A stretch of DNA of 64,000 bases from assembly GCA_009363875.1 (NCBI GenBank), contig CM018694.1:1488001-1552000 (forward strand), written 5' to 3'. The number at the start of each line of letters is the position of its first letter. Positions within the stretch are counted from its first letter, which is position 1. The position numbers were made by a program, and so were the translations under genes. The notes beneath the pieces were generated by a model that ran no database searches, was not told the DNA's origin, and saw only the letters and a program-made list of their open reading frames with translations. Shown here piece after piece: positions 10,965 through 20,660 of this stretch. This DNA is from Mikania micrantha (lineage: Eukaryota > Streptophyta > Magnoliopsida > Asterales > Asteraceae).

Positions 10965-12508
10965 GCTCGAGGTGCTTGATGAAGACCATAAAGGGCTTTG
11001 TCTAACTTGTAGATGTGGTATGGATACTGTGAATCTTCAAAAGCTGGGGGTTGACACACATAAATTTCTTTCTTGACCTTTCCATACAAGAAAGCTGTCT
11101 TCACATCCATCTGATACACCGTGAAGTTCATATAGGAAGCATAGGCCAAGAAGATCTGTATAGCTTCAACTCTTGCGACTGGTGCAAAGACTTCCTCATA
11201 GTCTATCCCCTCCTGTTGGTAGAAGCCCTGAACTACTAACCGTGCCTTATTTCTGATAATAATTCCTGAGTCATCTCTTTTGTTTCTCAAAACCCATCTG
11301 GTTCCAATAGGCAGCTTCCCTTTGGGCAGAGGAACTAGATTCCACACCTTGAGTTTTTGAAACTGCATCAGCTCTTCTTGTATTGCCTCGACCCAGCTAG
11401 ACTCTTTGAGAGCCATCTTGACATTCTTGGGCTCGACCTGCGAAATAAAACAGGAATACAAACAAGAATTAATCGGACCTGATTGACTTCGGTTGATAGA
11501 TTCTTCAGGCAAGGGGTTCTGAGCTGGAATAGATCGGCTCCGAGTGAGAACACCTTCTGAGAGAGGTCCAATAATATTTTCAACAGGATGATTCTTGTTA
11601 ATGCTGAGTGTCAGCACTTCTTCCACAGCTAGATTGTCTAGCAGATTGCTGATGTTGTTCACTTGATCTTCACCGGAGGAAGAAATGTTGTCGACAGGAG
11701 CAGTTTCACTTTCTTCGGCTCCATGATCCACGTAATGTTCCTCAGGAATGTTATCTGAGAATAGTGGATTATCAAAAGTTTGTTGGGAGGAAGATGAAGC
11801 TTGATTTGTTTCTGGAAGTGGCTGAACAGACTGAGAAGTGTCTGGATCTGATGGGAGGACTTCATTTATCGGAGTTGACTGAACTGGAGGAGCCCGATTG
11901 TACATGCCTGGAGGGTCAACCGACTGAAGCTTGGGATCACATGGAACGTAGTCAACCCGATAGTCCACATCATCACCCTTGTAGAAATCATCGGTTTGCT
12001 CAGATGGTCTTGCACTCTCTTGCCAATCGATATAATATGATTCCACAATCATCCGAGTCTTCTTGTTGTAGACCCGATAGGCGGCCTTTTCGGATGAATA
12101 GCCCACGAAGTAAAACTCATCAGCCTTGTCATCAAACTTGTGATTCGGCTCATTATGTAGGAGAGTACACGGACAGCCAAATGATTTGAAATGACCAACT
12201 TTTGGCTTCTGATTGAAGAATATCTCATAGGGAGTCTTATGATGGCGTTTGTTCAGCAATGCTCGATTTTGAACATAACAAGCTATGTTAACAGCCTCGG
12301 CCCAAAAGAAAATCGGAAGTTTAGATTCAGACAACATAGTTCGTGCAGCTTCAATGAGTGTTCTGTTTCTTCTCTTGGCAACTCCATTTTGCTGAGGTAT
12401 ACAAGCTGCACTGTACTGCCGGGCTATCCCCTTCCCATCGCAGAAATCAATGAGAGTCTGATTTCTAAATTCTGTGCCAGTGTCGGTTCTGATCACCTTA
12501 ACCTTCAA
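10934..12508 (-). pseudogene. Element A pol, middle segment: integrase core and N-terminal RT
   Basis: 524 codons. The integrase second catalytic Asp is residue 9 (RTDTGTEF). Exactly 35 residues later the expected catalytic Glu of the D-D(35)-E triad is Lys45 (QQNGVAKRRNRTL). The C-terminal integrase region (FGCPCTLLHN, FVGYSSEKAAYRVY) leads through a variable acidic linker to RT, which begins WNLVPLPKG and includes GTRWVLRNKRD and the DVKTAFLYG catalytic block with its first RT Asp. The ORF ends in the RT frameshift after QAPRAWY. The Glu-to-Lys change fits a G-to-A transition at a former CpG. Even without the other lesions, this integrase should be inactive. Confidence 0.9.
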
Positions 12509-12543
12509 GTTCTTCTAATTTTCAATCAAGGTGATAAACTTCT

Positions 12544-13344
12544 TCAGAATCTCTGGTGTCTCATCTTTCTTGGCCAGAAGGACACCCAAGTAAATATGGA
12601 ATAATCATCTGTCACCACCAGACAATATGATTTCTTCCCGATAATCAAAACATTAACCGGTCCAAAGAGATCCATATGAAGAAGTTGCAGAATCGATGAT
12701 ATAGAGTTGAACAGCTTAGGCTTGTGGGGTCTCTTATGCTGCTTCCCCTTGGCGCATGCGATGCATTTCTCAATGGTAGAGAAGTCCTTAGAAGGCAGGC
12801 CGATGACGTGATCTCCCTTGGCAAGTCTGTTGAGATTCTTCAGATTGACGTGACCCAGTCGGCGATGCCATAGCAGACAATCATGCTCCGATGCCTTTGA
12901 GAACAAACAAGTGTTCTCAGTGAATGAATCTGAATTCATGTTGATAATGTATGCATTATTGATTCTTGGATTCCTCATCAGTATCCACTTCTCAGGTACA
13001 ACAAAACCAGGCTTCAAAATAAGACACTCCTTGTTTGTGAAGTGTGTAGAAAAACTCTTGTCACAAATCTGAGAAACACTCAATAAACTGTGATTGAGCT
13101 CTTCAACATAGTACACGTCTTCAAAACTAAGAGTTCCATTTGTAACCATGCCTTTCATGCTAATCCTTCCTCCCTTGTCTCCCACAAACGATACATATCC
13201 TCCATTGAACGGTGTAACTTCATGTAACTGAGAGAAATCCCCAGTCATATGCCGGGAGCAGCCACTGTCTACATACCAAACATTTTTAAGCTTATTTGGC
13301 CGTCCCTGCATTCTACACACAATCAATGAGAGATTGGTACCCAA
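12544..13344 (-). pseudogene. Element A pol, 5' segment: protease, HHCC pre-integrase and integrase start
   Basis: 266 codons. The aspartic protease active site DSGCSRHMTG is at about residues 27-36. The pre-integrase zinc-binding module follows (LLWHRRLGHVN then CIACAKGKQHK), then the integrase core start with its first catalytic Asp (LHMDLFGPV) and VVTDDYS. The frame is lost after TWVSF: a 1-base change moves the continuation (LAKKDETPEIL) to the next frame, which meets a TAG at about 12515 before joining the 10934-12508 segment. Upstream sequence with the protease linker (13345-13493) lies in a different frame again. Confidence 0.88.
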
Positions 13345-13493
13345 ACCATAACAGGTTTAGGCATAGGAGAGATAACGGGTTCTTTCTTGTGAACACCTTT
13401 AGATTTAACTGATTTGCCCTTATCAATCTTTGATCTTGCAACACTGCCATGGTTAACTGGTTTTAATGGGGTTCTTACTGGTGGATCACGTTT

Positions 13494-14125
13494 CTACTGT
13501 GACCTGTTTTTAACTTTTGAAAAGTTTGAATTTTGTTTTTGAAAACCAGATTGATGATGTTTGAACAACTTTGTCCTTTTGGCAGTGGAATGCTTTTGAG
13601 ATTCTTTCTGAGGATTCACCCTAGGATTTGAGGATTGGTCAGTCCTCGTTGATTTGATAGAGGGTTTAGCCTTGGGTGTGACCTTCTGATTCTTTCCATA
13701 GAAGAATTCAGTAAGTCTGTGCAGACAATTTTGGCAATGTGGCCTGGTCCACCACAAACAAAATAACATACCTTCTCATGAAATTCCTTAGGGTCAAAGG
13801 GTTTTACATCACAGTCATTGTGGCTAGAATATGAGCTTGTAGAGGCTTGTTCCAATGACCATGTTGGAACAAAAGGTTCATAGTCAGGGTTTAACTTTGA
13901 ACCTGCCTTTTTGGTGACTGTGGAATGACCCTTGTACTCATGATGCAAACACGAAGATATTGATTCCAAAATAACATCATTCTTAACAAAAGTTGACTTA
14001 AAGTTTTTAGACATCTCATTTGTTTTAATTTTAAATTCATCAACTTTTCCAACAAAATCAGTGTTTGAAATAAAAGATGATGTTCCAAAATATGTTGAAC
14101 AATCTGTGCTCCTCCCAGCACTTCT
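13494..14125 (-). pseudogene. Element A gag-pol junction with a damaged second CCHC knuckle
   Basis: The frame runs from 14125 (just after an in-frame TAA at 14126-14128) through a Lys/Ser-rich region to a zinc-knuckle-like CYFVCGGPGHIAK near 13750. A 3-bp insertion puts three residues between the first two cysteines, and a one-base loss in the following A run throws the rest (NCLHRLTEFFYGK) into the next frame, which stays open to a TAG at 13494-13496. Ser/Lys-rich basic sequence then leads towards the protease. Confidence 0.75.
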
Positions 14126-14880
14126 TTATTCAAACTTCCCCCTCACACCTGTTTTGTTTAAACTATCTGCACACACCTCAGAATCATCAGAAATATTGGG
14201 GCTAGTCTCAATGGGATCTGTTGTCAAAGAAACTGGTTTGTCAGAACCAGTGGTGAAATCAAACCTTCGGTCAGATTTCAACAACAGATCATCAACAGAA
14301 GTGTTGATATTGGGCATGATAGAGTAATTGTGGTTAAACGGAGGTTTCACCTCGGTAAAACCAATCCCAATTTTTGACTTTCTCCTACATTGGACATCAA
14401 TCATGTTGGCCACTACAGTACTAGCATAATCATACTTATCAGCCTGAATTTTAGATTTGGACAACTTAGACTTAAGTTGCTCCAACTCTGAAGTGAGTTC
14501 ATCTATCCGACGCCTTGCGTCACGATAGTTGGACTCTTTATCACTTAATAACTCCTTTAATTGTGAAATATCACGCCTTTTAGCGTCATGTTTCTTTTTG
14601 AAACGTCCCTCATTTTTTTAAAAACTCAGAGTTAAAGTACTTAAGTTTGGTGATCTCTTTGATCAAGTCCTCATTGTGAGATCGATATCTAAGGACTTTA
14701 TCAATGCAAGAAGTAGAACAAAGATTTTGGGTTACCTCATTCAGCTTTTCATCCACCTCAGCTATGAAAGCGTGACTCAGAGTTGGCTCCAATTCCTGCA
14801 CTTGATCACTCCAATCATAGGTGTCAGTTTCTTGAGTCACCAGTGCCTTAGATGAGCTAGCACCTTCTCCTGCAGCAGCA
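14126..14880 (-). pseudogene. Element A gag C-terminal region (coiled-coil-like, frameshifted)
   Basis: Two frames carry one ancestral reading. The first (about 14880-14610) reads through TYDWSDQ, a helical Glu/Lys-rich stretch and LKYFNSEFLKK, then stops in a run of A residues at about 14615-14622. One base over, the reading continues with a Lys/Arg-rich heptad-like region (RRRIDELTSELEQLKSKLSK) to the TAA at 14126-14128. The split looks like a homopolymer indel. Long helical gag tails are a feature of sireviruses. Confidence 0.75.
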
Positions 14881-16020
14881 GTCACAGTTGTAGCACCGCA
14901 GCTTTGACTTATCAAATCCAAGTTTCTTTCCCGGGTTGTTTCCAAAGCTGTTCCTTCCATACCTTTTGATGAACTTCTTTGCTCGAAACACAACCATTGC
15001 CATTTGCCATGAGATATCCATCTCCTCAACATCTGCTGGATTTATCTGCTCTAGATTATCCTGAGTAAGGTTGGCAGGTGCTAACTCTCCAGCTATGAAT
15101 GCATTATAACTGTTCATGAAACCCTTAAACAGAAGCAGATTTTCTTCACTCTCAGGACTGATCTTGGGCACTAAACTGCTTTGCCCAGAAGATATGAATG
15201 CATTCTCAAATGGAATTGACTGAGATGAAGGGGCTTGATGATGCTGTACCCCTGAAGTTTGAAAGTTGATGGCTGACAGTAGAGCAGCATTCTCTGAAGC
15301 TTGTGCAATGCACCCACTTGCATGATTGAGAGCTCTTTGCTTGTCGTCCATGTCATAAGAATTGATGATTGAAATCAGCTCACTTAGGGAGGTCTTGTAC
15401 ATATCTGTTGTTCTCTTGATTGTGGTGCAGTTGGAATTCCAATTGTAAGGCAATGAGTTCAAGAGCTTCTTGTTGACCTCCCCTTTGGTCATCTCAATTC
15501 CGGCACTAGTCATCTCGGTCATAAGGTGAGTGAAACGATTCAGTTGAGCCTCCAAGGATTCACCTTTGATATGATTGAACATATTGAACCTTTGCCTTAG
15601 CATATCTTTGCGACTCTCTCGCATATCTTCATTGCCTTTAAACCTTTCAACTAAGGCATCCCATAATTGCTTAGCTGTCTTATGTTCCTTAAAGCCATGA
15701 TCGACATCAGTAGATAATGCCATTGTGATTGATGCATATGCTTTGTCATCCTTTTCCATCAAAAGAATGTCAGCCTCTGTAAACAGTTCAGGATCCTTGA
15801 GAATTAATCCATTGAGTTCACTTTGATACATGGGCACACGAGGCCCGTCTTCAATCGACCTCCAAAGTTTCGGGTCAGTATACTTGAGGAACGATTGAAA
15901 TATGAACTTCCAATCTTGAAAGTTGTCTCCCGACACAAGCCTAGGTGGCTTGGTTCCTGTGCCGATCTCATTGTCCAGATTGAGCAGGTTGGATAGATTG
16001 GTCAGATTCTTTGAAGCCAT
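14857..16020 (-). pseudogene. Element A gag, capsid domain with truncated zinc knuckle
   Basis: 387 codons starting MASKNLTNLSNLL at the first ATG after the leader. A UBN2/Copia-type gag domain spans roughly residues 25-225 (W37, LWRSIEDG, TAKQLWDALVERFKG at 116-129, LNSLPYNW at 187-194). The capsid part is open throughout. The nucleocapsid knuckle begins CYNC at residues 376-379, but the Gly-His-X4-Cys half is deleted; the frame runs into a Cys/Arg-rich tail and stops, while the true continuation (TYDWSDQ) sits in another frame from 14880. Confidence 0.9.
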
Positions 16021-16539
16021 GATCGATCAGAAAATTTTCTAAGTACAGTTCTCGAACTCCCAGTAAAGCTGAGCACCAAACACTACTCGAAGTGAAGCAA
16101 CACTCGAAGTAACACTATAATCGAACTATGGATCTCAATTGCACTTGAACAATGATTCTATACTCGACCCCCAGTAGTAACCGAAACTCAATCTGTACTC
16201 GAAAAGACTTATAATCGAAGACTGCTCTACTCGAATTTCTCTGCAATCGAAAAACTTACTCGAAGTTCAAAATACTCGAACAACCCCTGTACTCGAAACT
16301 CTTTGTAGTCGAAAAACCTTGTAGTCGAATTTCCAACACTACTTTGAACACCCTGATTATACTCGAAACAACTGAACTCGAAAATTTAGAACTCGAAAAT
16401 ACTTAAGAAAATTTTATAAAAATATTTCTTAAGATCTGGAGTCCCAAATTTACACAGTACCCTGATAGAGTATAGTAGAATGATAAAGTAATAAACTTGC
16501 TTGAAAAAGATGTTACCTTGATGACGAAAAGAGCACTTA
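16021..16539 (-). other. Element A 5' leader
   Basis: Untranslated region between PBS and gag. It is rich in ACTCGAA/AATCGAA words (more than a dozen between 16080 and 16400), the same motif as in the LTR hairpin and the pol-extra-ORF spacer. It may contain packaging or dimerisation signals; that is inference. Confidence 0.7.
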
Positions 16540-16552
16540 GGCTCTGATACCA
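16540..16552 (-). promoter_or_regulatory. Primer binding site, initiator tRNA-Met type
   Basis: The minus strand reads TGGTATCAGAGCC, two bases after the 5' LTR end. This is the standard plant tRNA-iMet primer complement and fixes the element's direction. Confidence 0.95.
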
Positions 16553-16554
16553 CT

Positions 16555-16938
16555 TGTAGGTCTCAAACTGGGTCAAGAACGTAGCTTTATCACTCAAAAC
16601 GTCACCAACAGACTCTAACAGGTGCAGAATCCATGCTAGAATCAAGAAAGCAAGTAGAAAAATGAAATCTTTATATTAAATGCTGAAGTTCGAGTACAGA
16701 TGCCTCAATACGTTCAGAGAGCAAATGCCTCGGGATTCCAACCTAAACTAGTACAAAATACGTCTATTTATACTAAATCTAGGTGTACTCGAAGTTCAAT
16801 ACAAAATAACTTCGAGTACTCGAGCAATATCTGTATTCGAACTACATGTAATCGAAAGTCACCAAAATCTATCAACATCTGGACTTCAGATCTTCTATGG
16901 TTGGCTTTGTCAGTCTTCATCGTGAAATGGGCTCTACA
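16555..16938 (-). repeat. Element A 5' LTR
   Basis: 384 bp, partner of 1179-1561. Minus-strand TATA box at 16764-16772, 12-bp inverted repeat at 16785-16796/16808-16819. This copy would have driven element transcription. Confidence 0.93.
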
Positions 16939-16943
16939 ATGTT
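16939..16943. repeat. Target-site duplication of element A, right copy (ATGTT)
   Basis: Directly follows the CA end of the 5' LTR and matches 1174-1178. Confidence 0.9.
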
Positions 16944-19570
16944 TTTGATTTTTTTCTCATATTATTACTGTTATAAACATGTTAATAGGCTAAAATCCTT
17001 GTATTTCCTATATTCGGATGATCAACGATTAATTTTAACGGTTTCCGGTTTACTTTTATAGGATTTGGATTGTTTATGATTATGATCAGATATGATTAAT
17101 ATTGGTTATTTATTGATATTATGTTGATCTATAAGTTCATGATAATGTTTAATTAGTGAGTCCTGGTAGTTACCTCGTGTTTTCATCGGGTTTTATCAGT
17201 GTTAGGGTTAGATTTTGTGTTTTGAGTATTGGTTGAACCTTAGAATATTGTATGTAATTGGATTATAAATAGTAGGATTACCATTTCTTAGACTAACCAC
17301 ATTAGGGAATTTGGATTGTCTAGGTTTTGAAGGTTGTTCAGGCAAATTGCATGATCATCGAATTTTCCTATTTATTTCTTTGGATTCCTTACGTTTCAAG
17401 GTATTAACTTAAAATGCTTTTATTTATTTCTTTACATCCTTACACTTTTCGTGTACTGAGATTATTGATACTGAATAAGTGATACGATCTTTTGAATCCT
17501 TACATGATCCGTGTATGGAGAGGCTGGTTAAGTAATTCGTTACACATCCCGGTGATCATTCGCATAGCTATTAAGATCATTCATTAGTATCAGCTAGACT
17601 CATATGATGACCTGATGTTTCTAATTTTTCATATCCTTAGTAACCATTTATCCCGTACTTCATTCCAGAAACTGTTATAGTTGGCGTTAGGATTCCATGT
17701 CTTGGCATACCCTTCATCAAATGTAAACGAACAAAAAAGCGCATTCACGAATGTTCATGAACACAAATGAACTAACATGACCTCTTTTCATGTTTGTTCA
17801 TCTAGCTAAATGAAAAAAATTTATTGTTCATTTGTTTAATTAATTAAACGAACAAAGTTAAACAAACTTCCTTTCAAAGGATTCACGAACCGTTTGGTTC
17901 ATAGTAACCGATACTAGTTCTGCTTGGTCATCCACAAATACCGCTTAGGACGATTGGTCATCTGCAAATGTTAACGCTCAAAGAAATGCGGTCATCCACA
18001 CTGGTTCGCTTAATCATTTGAAAATATTAACACTTAGAGAGGATTTGGCCATCAACAATTGTTAACACTTGGAAATTTGATCATTTGATGAACGATGAAC
18101 AATTGAAGAAATGTGGTCATCTACATGGGTTCATTTAAACATCTACAATTATTAACACTTGACAGGATTGGCCATGAGCAAATGTTAACACTGAGAGATT
18201 TGATCATCTTATGAACAATGAACACCAACATAAATTATACCAAGGTTATTTTTGAGTGTTCTGGGACCCACGATGAACACCAACATAAAAATATTCCAAG
18301 ATATAAAGTATATTACTTAAAAATGTACCTTCATGTTCAAAAATGTTATTCGCCTGTATATCAACCCCAAAATATTAAAAACAAGTAAAAAGGCGGGGTT
18401 CGATAGGCTCATATATGGGGAGTTTTTCACATGAAACCCTAAATGAAGATTTTACTTTTAAGATTTCTTATAGACATAAAGATCCAAAGTTTATTTCTCA
18501 ACTATATGCTAAAACGTCATATGATCATGTTTCCATGCTTAGATTTGAATTTCTATCAATAAAAGAGGATGAAAACCTTAACTGTTTATAAAGAGTTTAA
18601 CCATAAATAATCCAAAAAATAAGTGGAAGATTCATTAAAATATGAACACCTTACCCTAACATAATGTAATGCGCTTCTAATGCTAATAAAAAGTAATACA
18701 TCCAATGGTGTTAAACATCCAAAAACTTGACAAATAAAATGCATCCAAACAAATAATGATAAAATATGTTATGGTTTATTGGTTTTGTATATCTTCACAA
18801 AAAATTCCCATAGTTCTCATTGTTGGGATTGATAGGAGATTCAATTATGTTGTCACAGCCATAATTGTCATTATCATCGCAATCATCACCCTAGTAGTTA
18901 TAACTACCAGTGCCTTATTACTTCTAACCTTGGCAGTCGTAATATTTAGAACATTAACACCTAATAGATAGCTAGTGTCACACAATGATACTTTTAACAA
19001 ATTTAGTTGATTAATTAAACAAATAATTTAAATAATTAATACAAATAATTTAACAATAAAATTAACTAAAATATAATTATTTATGTAGTAACTTTTGTGA
19101 AATTTTATGTCATTTCATAGAGGAATAATACATCACATCATATAATTAAAAACAAAAATAAAAAAAATCATACGGGCCTGTATTGAATTTAATGGCATGT
19201 ATTAGTGCACAAAAACAAACCATATCTCCTTTTACAACTCGTATTAAGTTTGGTTGTTTGAAAAAGTAAAACCGTATTTGTTGAACAAATGAGTGATGTG
19301 ACGTGTTTCACCTTTTGTTGTTTGAGTAAGTGTCATGTTAATCTCACACCCAATTATACGCCTTGTATAACACCTTACACCACATATAGCATGATATATG
19401 CTTCTTGTAGACATGTACACAACCAGGTAGGTCAATGGTGCAAATATTTTGTGTAATTATGGGATGTCTTACGCTTCGTATAACGTATAAATGACAGTTA
19501 TATGAGGGACAATTTGATTTTGCCATAATGGAAAAGTAGTAAGTAGTGTGTTCCTATATGCTACGTATAA
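16944..19570. other. Gene-free AT-rich stretch between element A and the array
   Basis: No convincing coding frame. The 71-codon hydrophobic frame at 18756-18971 has no recognisable motif and is biased by AT content. A zone of palindromic GTTCATGAAC/AACGAACA words at about 17720-17890 could be the remnant of a DNA transposon or MITE, but I cannot define terminal repeats. The degenerate tandem repeat at about 17920-18220 is listed separately. Confidence 0.45.
17920..18220. repeat. Degenerate tandem repeat (TTGGTCATC...TGTTAACACTT)
   Basis: About five imperfect copies of a roughly 50-70 bp unit combining GGTCATCnnCAAAT-like and GTTAACACTT-like words, twice followed by ATGAACAATGAAC-like text. 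An old minisatellite. Confidence 0.5.
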
Positions 19571-19575
19571 AAAAT
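19571..19575. repeat. Target-site duplication of the array, left copy (AAAAT)
   Basis: AAAAT directly precedes the TG of the first LTR; AAAAT also follows the last LTR at 44821-44825. The whole array therefore occupies one retrotransposon insertion site. The A-rich target weakens, but does not remove, the argument. Confidence 0.8.
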
Positions 19576-20116
19576 TGTTGGTTTGGTTGAAACCGATCAG
19601 GATCGAATACGAAGTCCTACGAACTATTAACTACGTGCGGAATCCATAGTCAATATGTACAAATACAAAGAACACAAGCAATTCAATAATCAACTCTTGT
19701 ATTATCAACAAACGATTACAAGAAGACAATTCTCACACAGAGAAAATACAGAGAATTTCTAGCAATCTGTACAAAGTTCTGAAAGTTCTGTCCAGATCTA
19801 CAAACAAACCTGCTATTTATAGATACTGGACCAGCGAACCTTTTACTGCTAGCCGAACCTAAGGTTTGCCAGCCGAACCCTAAGGTTCGCTGGACGAACC
19901 CTTAGATTCGCTAGACGAACCTATGAAAACCATTCAAAAGGTTCGCCGAACCTTTGACAGCCTATAGGTTTGCTAAACCTAACAACCACAATAGGTTCGC
20001 TGACATGCCAAGGTTCGTGGGCCAAACGAACCTTATGCATATACTAGCCGAACCTTTTACAAAAACAAAATAAATACAACTTTTGAATAGCAAACAATTA
20101 CAAACATGCACTAACA
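19576..20116 (-). repeat. Outer left LTR of the array (original 3' LTR)
   Basis: 541 bp, ends TGTTGG...CTAACA. It lacks the 9-bp insertion present in all other LTRs of the array and keeps CAATTACAAAC near its right end, where the internal copies have CAATTGCAAAC; element B also has the A form. It looks the most ancestral. Its adjoining PPT is AATTCCCCCT instead of AACTCCCCCT. Confidence 0.9.
19813..19821 (-). promoter_or_regulatory. LTR TATA box (first of 23 copies)
   Basis: The minus strand reads TATAAATAG, a canonical TATA box, at the same LTR position as in elements A and B. It recurs in each unit (for example 20937-20945). Transcription would run leftwards through the end of the LTR into the adjacent 170-codon ORF and then into the next LTR, which should supply the polyadenylation site. 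The copy in the unit starting 43149 has TATATATAG-like changes. Confidence 0.7.
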
Positions 20117-20129
20117 AATTCCCCCTAAA
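20117..20129 (-). promoter_or_regulatory. Polypurine tract of array unit 1
   Basis: Purine run on the minus strand against the left LTR, with one change from the internal units (AATTCCCCC on the plus strand). Every other unit has the AACTCCCCCT form at the same place, directly right of its LTR. Confidence 0.8.
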
Positions 20130-20147
20130 TGTTTGCTATCAAAATCT

Positions 20148-20660
20148 TTAATCTTTGCCTTCAGCTCTATCTTCAACTTTATCTTCAACTGTTTCTTCAA
20201 CTCTGTCTTTTACTCCACTCGATTCCCCAGCTTCTTCAACCACATTATCCACCGCTCGTATAACAACCGAACGTGGTATCTTTGCCAATCTTTCTGCTTC
20301 AATCTTAGCAGCCCTTTCATCTCTCTCCTTCTGAACTTGCATCGATTCTGTATAAAGATAATTCACATCTTTCCAATCGCAACCAGAATGTATACCCAAT
20401 GTGTAACACATTCGTGCAATGGTCTGATACTGAATTGCCATATCTTTGTAGCTCACTCCAACATCATGATAACCATTTTCAGCATAAATCTCTGCAGTGT
20501 TGAGTAAATCAATATCATCTTTAGAACAATTGACAATCCAAATAGGATCAAGCATTCGGATCACTCTCCAATCATCATCTTGCTTCAAAACAATTACACC
20601 TTCAGAAGTTCTCTCATCATAAAACCAAAATTTAAAGAATGAATTCCAATCTTGTTCCAT
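20148..20660 (-). CDS. 170-codon ORF of array unit 1: C-terminal domain of a sirevirus extra ORF (22 tandem copies)
   Basis: Starts MEQDWNSFFKFWFY and ends EDRAEGKD, just before the PPT. Conserved blocks: WFYDERTSEGVIVL, MLDPIWIVNC, YQTIARMCYTLGIHSGC, then a charged helix and an acidic/Ser tail. By eye about 80% identical to residues 231-389 of the 389-codon ORF of element B; there the first residue is Val, so the Met start is a novelty of this lineage and comes about 12 codons after the deletion junction. Function unknown. Copies begin (low coordinate) at 20148, 21271, 22394, 23517, 24640, 25763, 26886, 28009, 29132, 30255, 31378, 32501, 33624, 34747, 35870, 36993, 38116, 39239, 40362, 41485, 42607 (nonsense) and 43730, each 513 bp. 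The frame is open in 21 of 22; translation is unproven. Confidence 0.7.
   Translation of the reverse strand: MEQDWNSFFKFWFYDERTSEGVIVLKQDDDWRVIRMLDPIWIVNCSKDDIDLLNTAEIYAENGYHDVGVSYKDMAIQYQTIARMCYTLGIHSGCDWKDVNYLYTESMQVQKERDERAAKIEAERLAKIPRSVVIRAVDNVVEEAGESSGVKDRVEETVEDKVEDRAEGKD

Larger units (their letters stand above)
1179..16938 (-). mobile_element. Element A: complete but dead sirevirus-like Ty1/copia LTR retrotransposon
   Basis: A 15.76 kb insertion read on the minus strand in the order 5' LTR (16555-16938), tRNA-iMet PBS, leader, gag, protease, integrase, RT, RNase H, long spacer, extra ORF part 1, extra ORF part 2, PPT, 3' LTR (1179-1561). Integrase before RT makes it Copia. The large gag, long 3' spacer and extra ORF after pol point to the SIRE/Maximus (sirevirus) lineage. 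About 3.7 kb of the length is a Gypsy-like LTR fragment nested in the extra ORF. By eye the LTRs differ at about 13 substitutions and 1 indel, which suggests an insertion on the order of one to two million years old at commonly used plant rates. Gag and Pol carry several frameshifts and stops, so it cannot be autonomous. Confidence 0.93.

Noticed and set aside
16540..16552. Possible tRNA gene fragment (GGCTCTGATACCA)
   Set aside because: It is the complement of a tRNA 3' end next to an LTR, i.e. a primer binding site; no cloverleaf is present. Same for 50423-50435.
18756..18971. 71-codon hydrophobic ORF resembling a membrane peptide
   Set aside because: The AT-rich Ile/Val/Thr run has no start context, no neighbour and no family resemblance; chance is likely.
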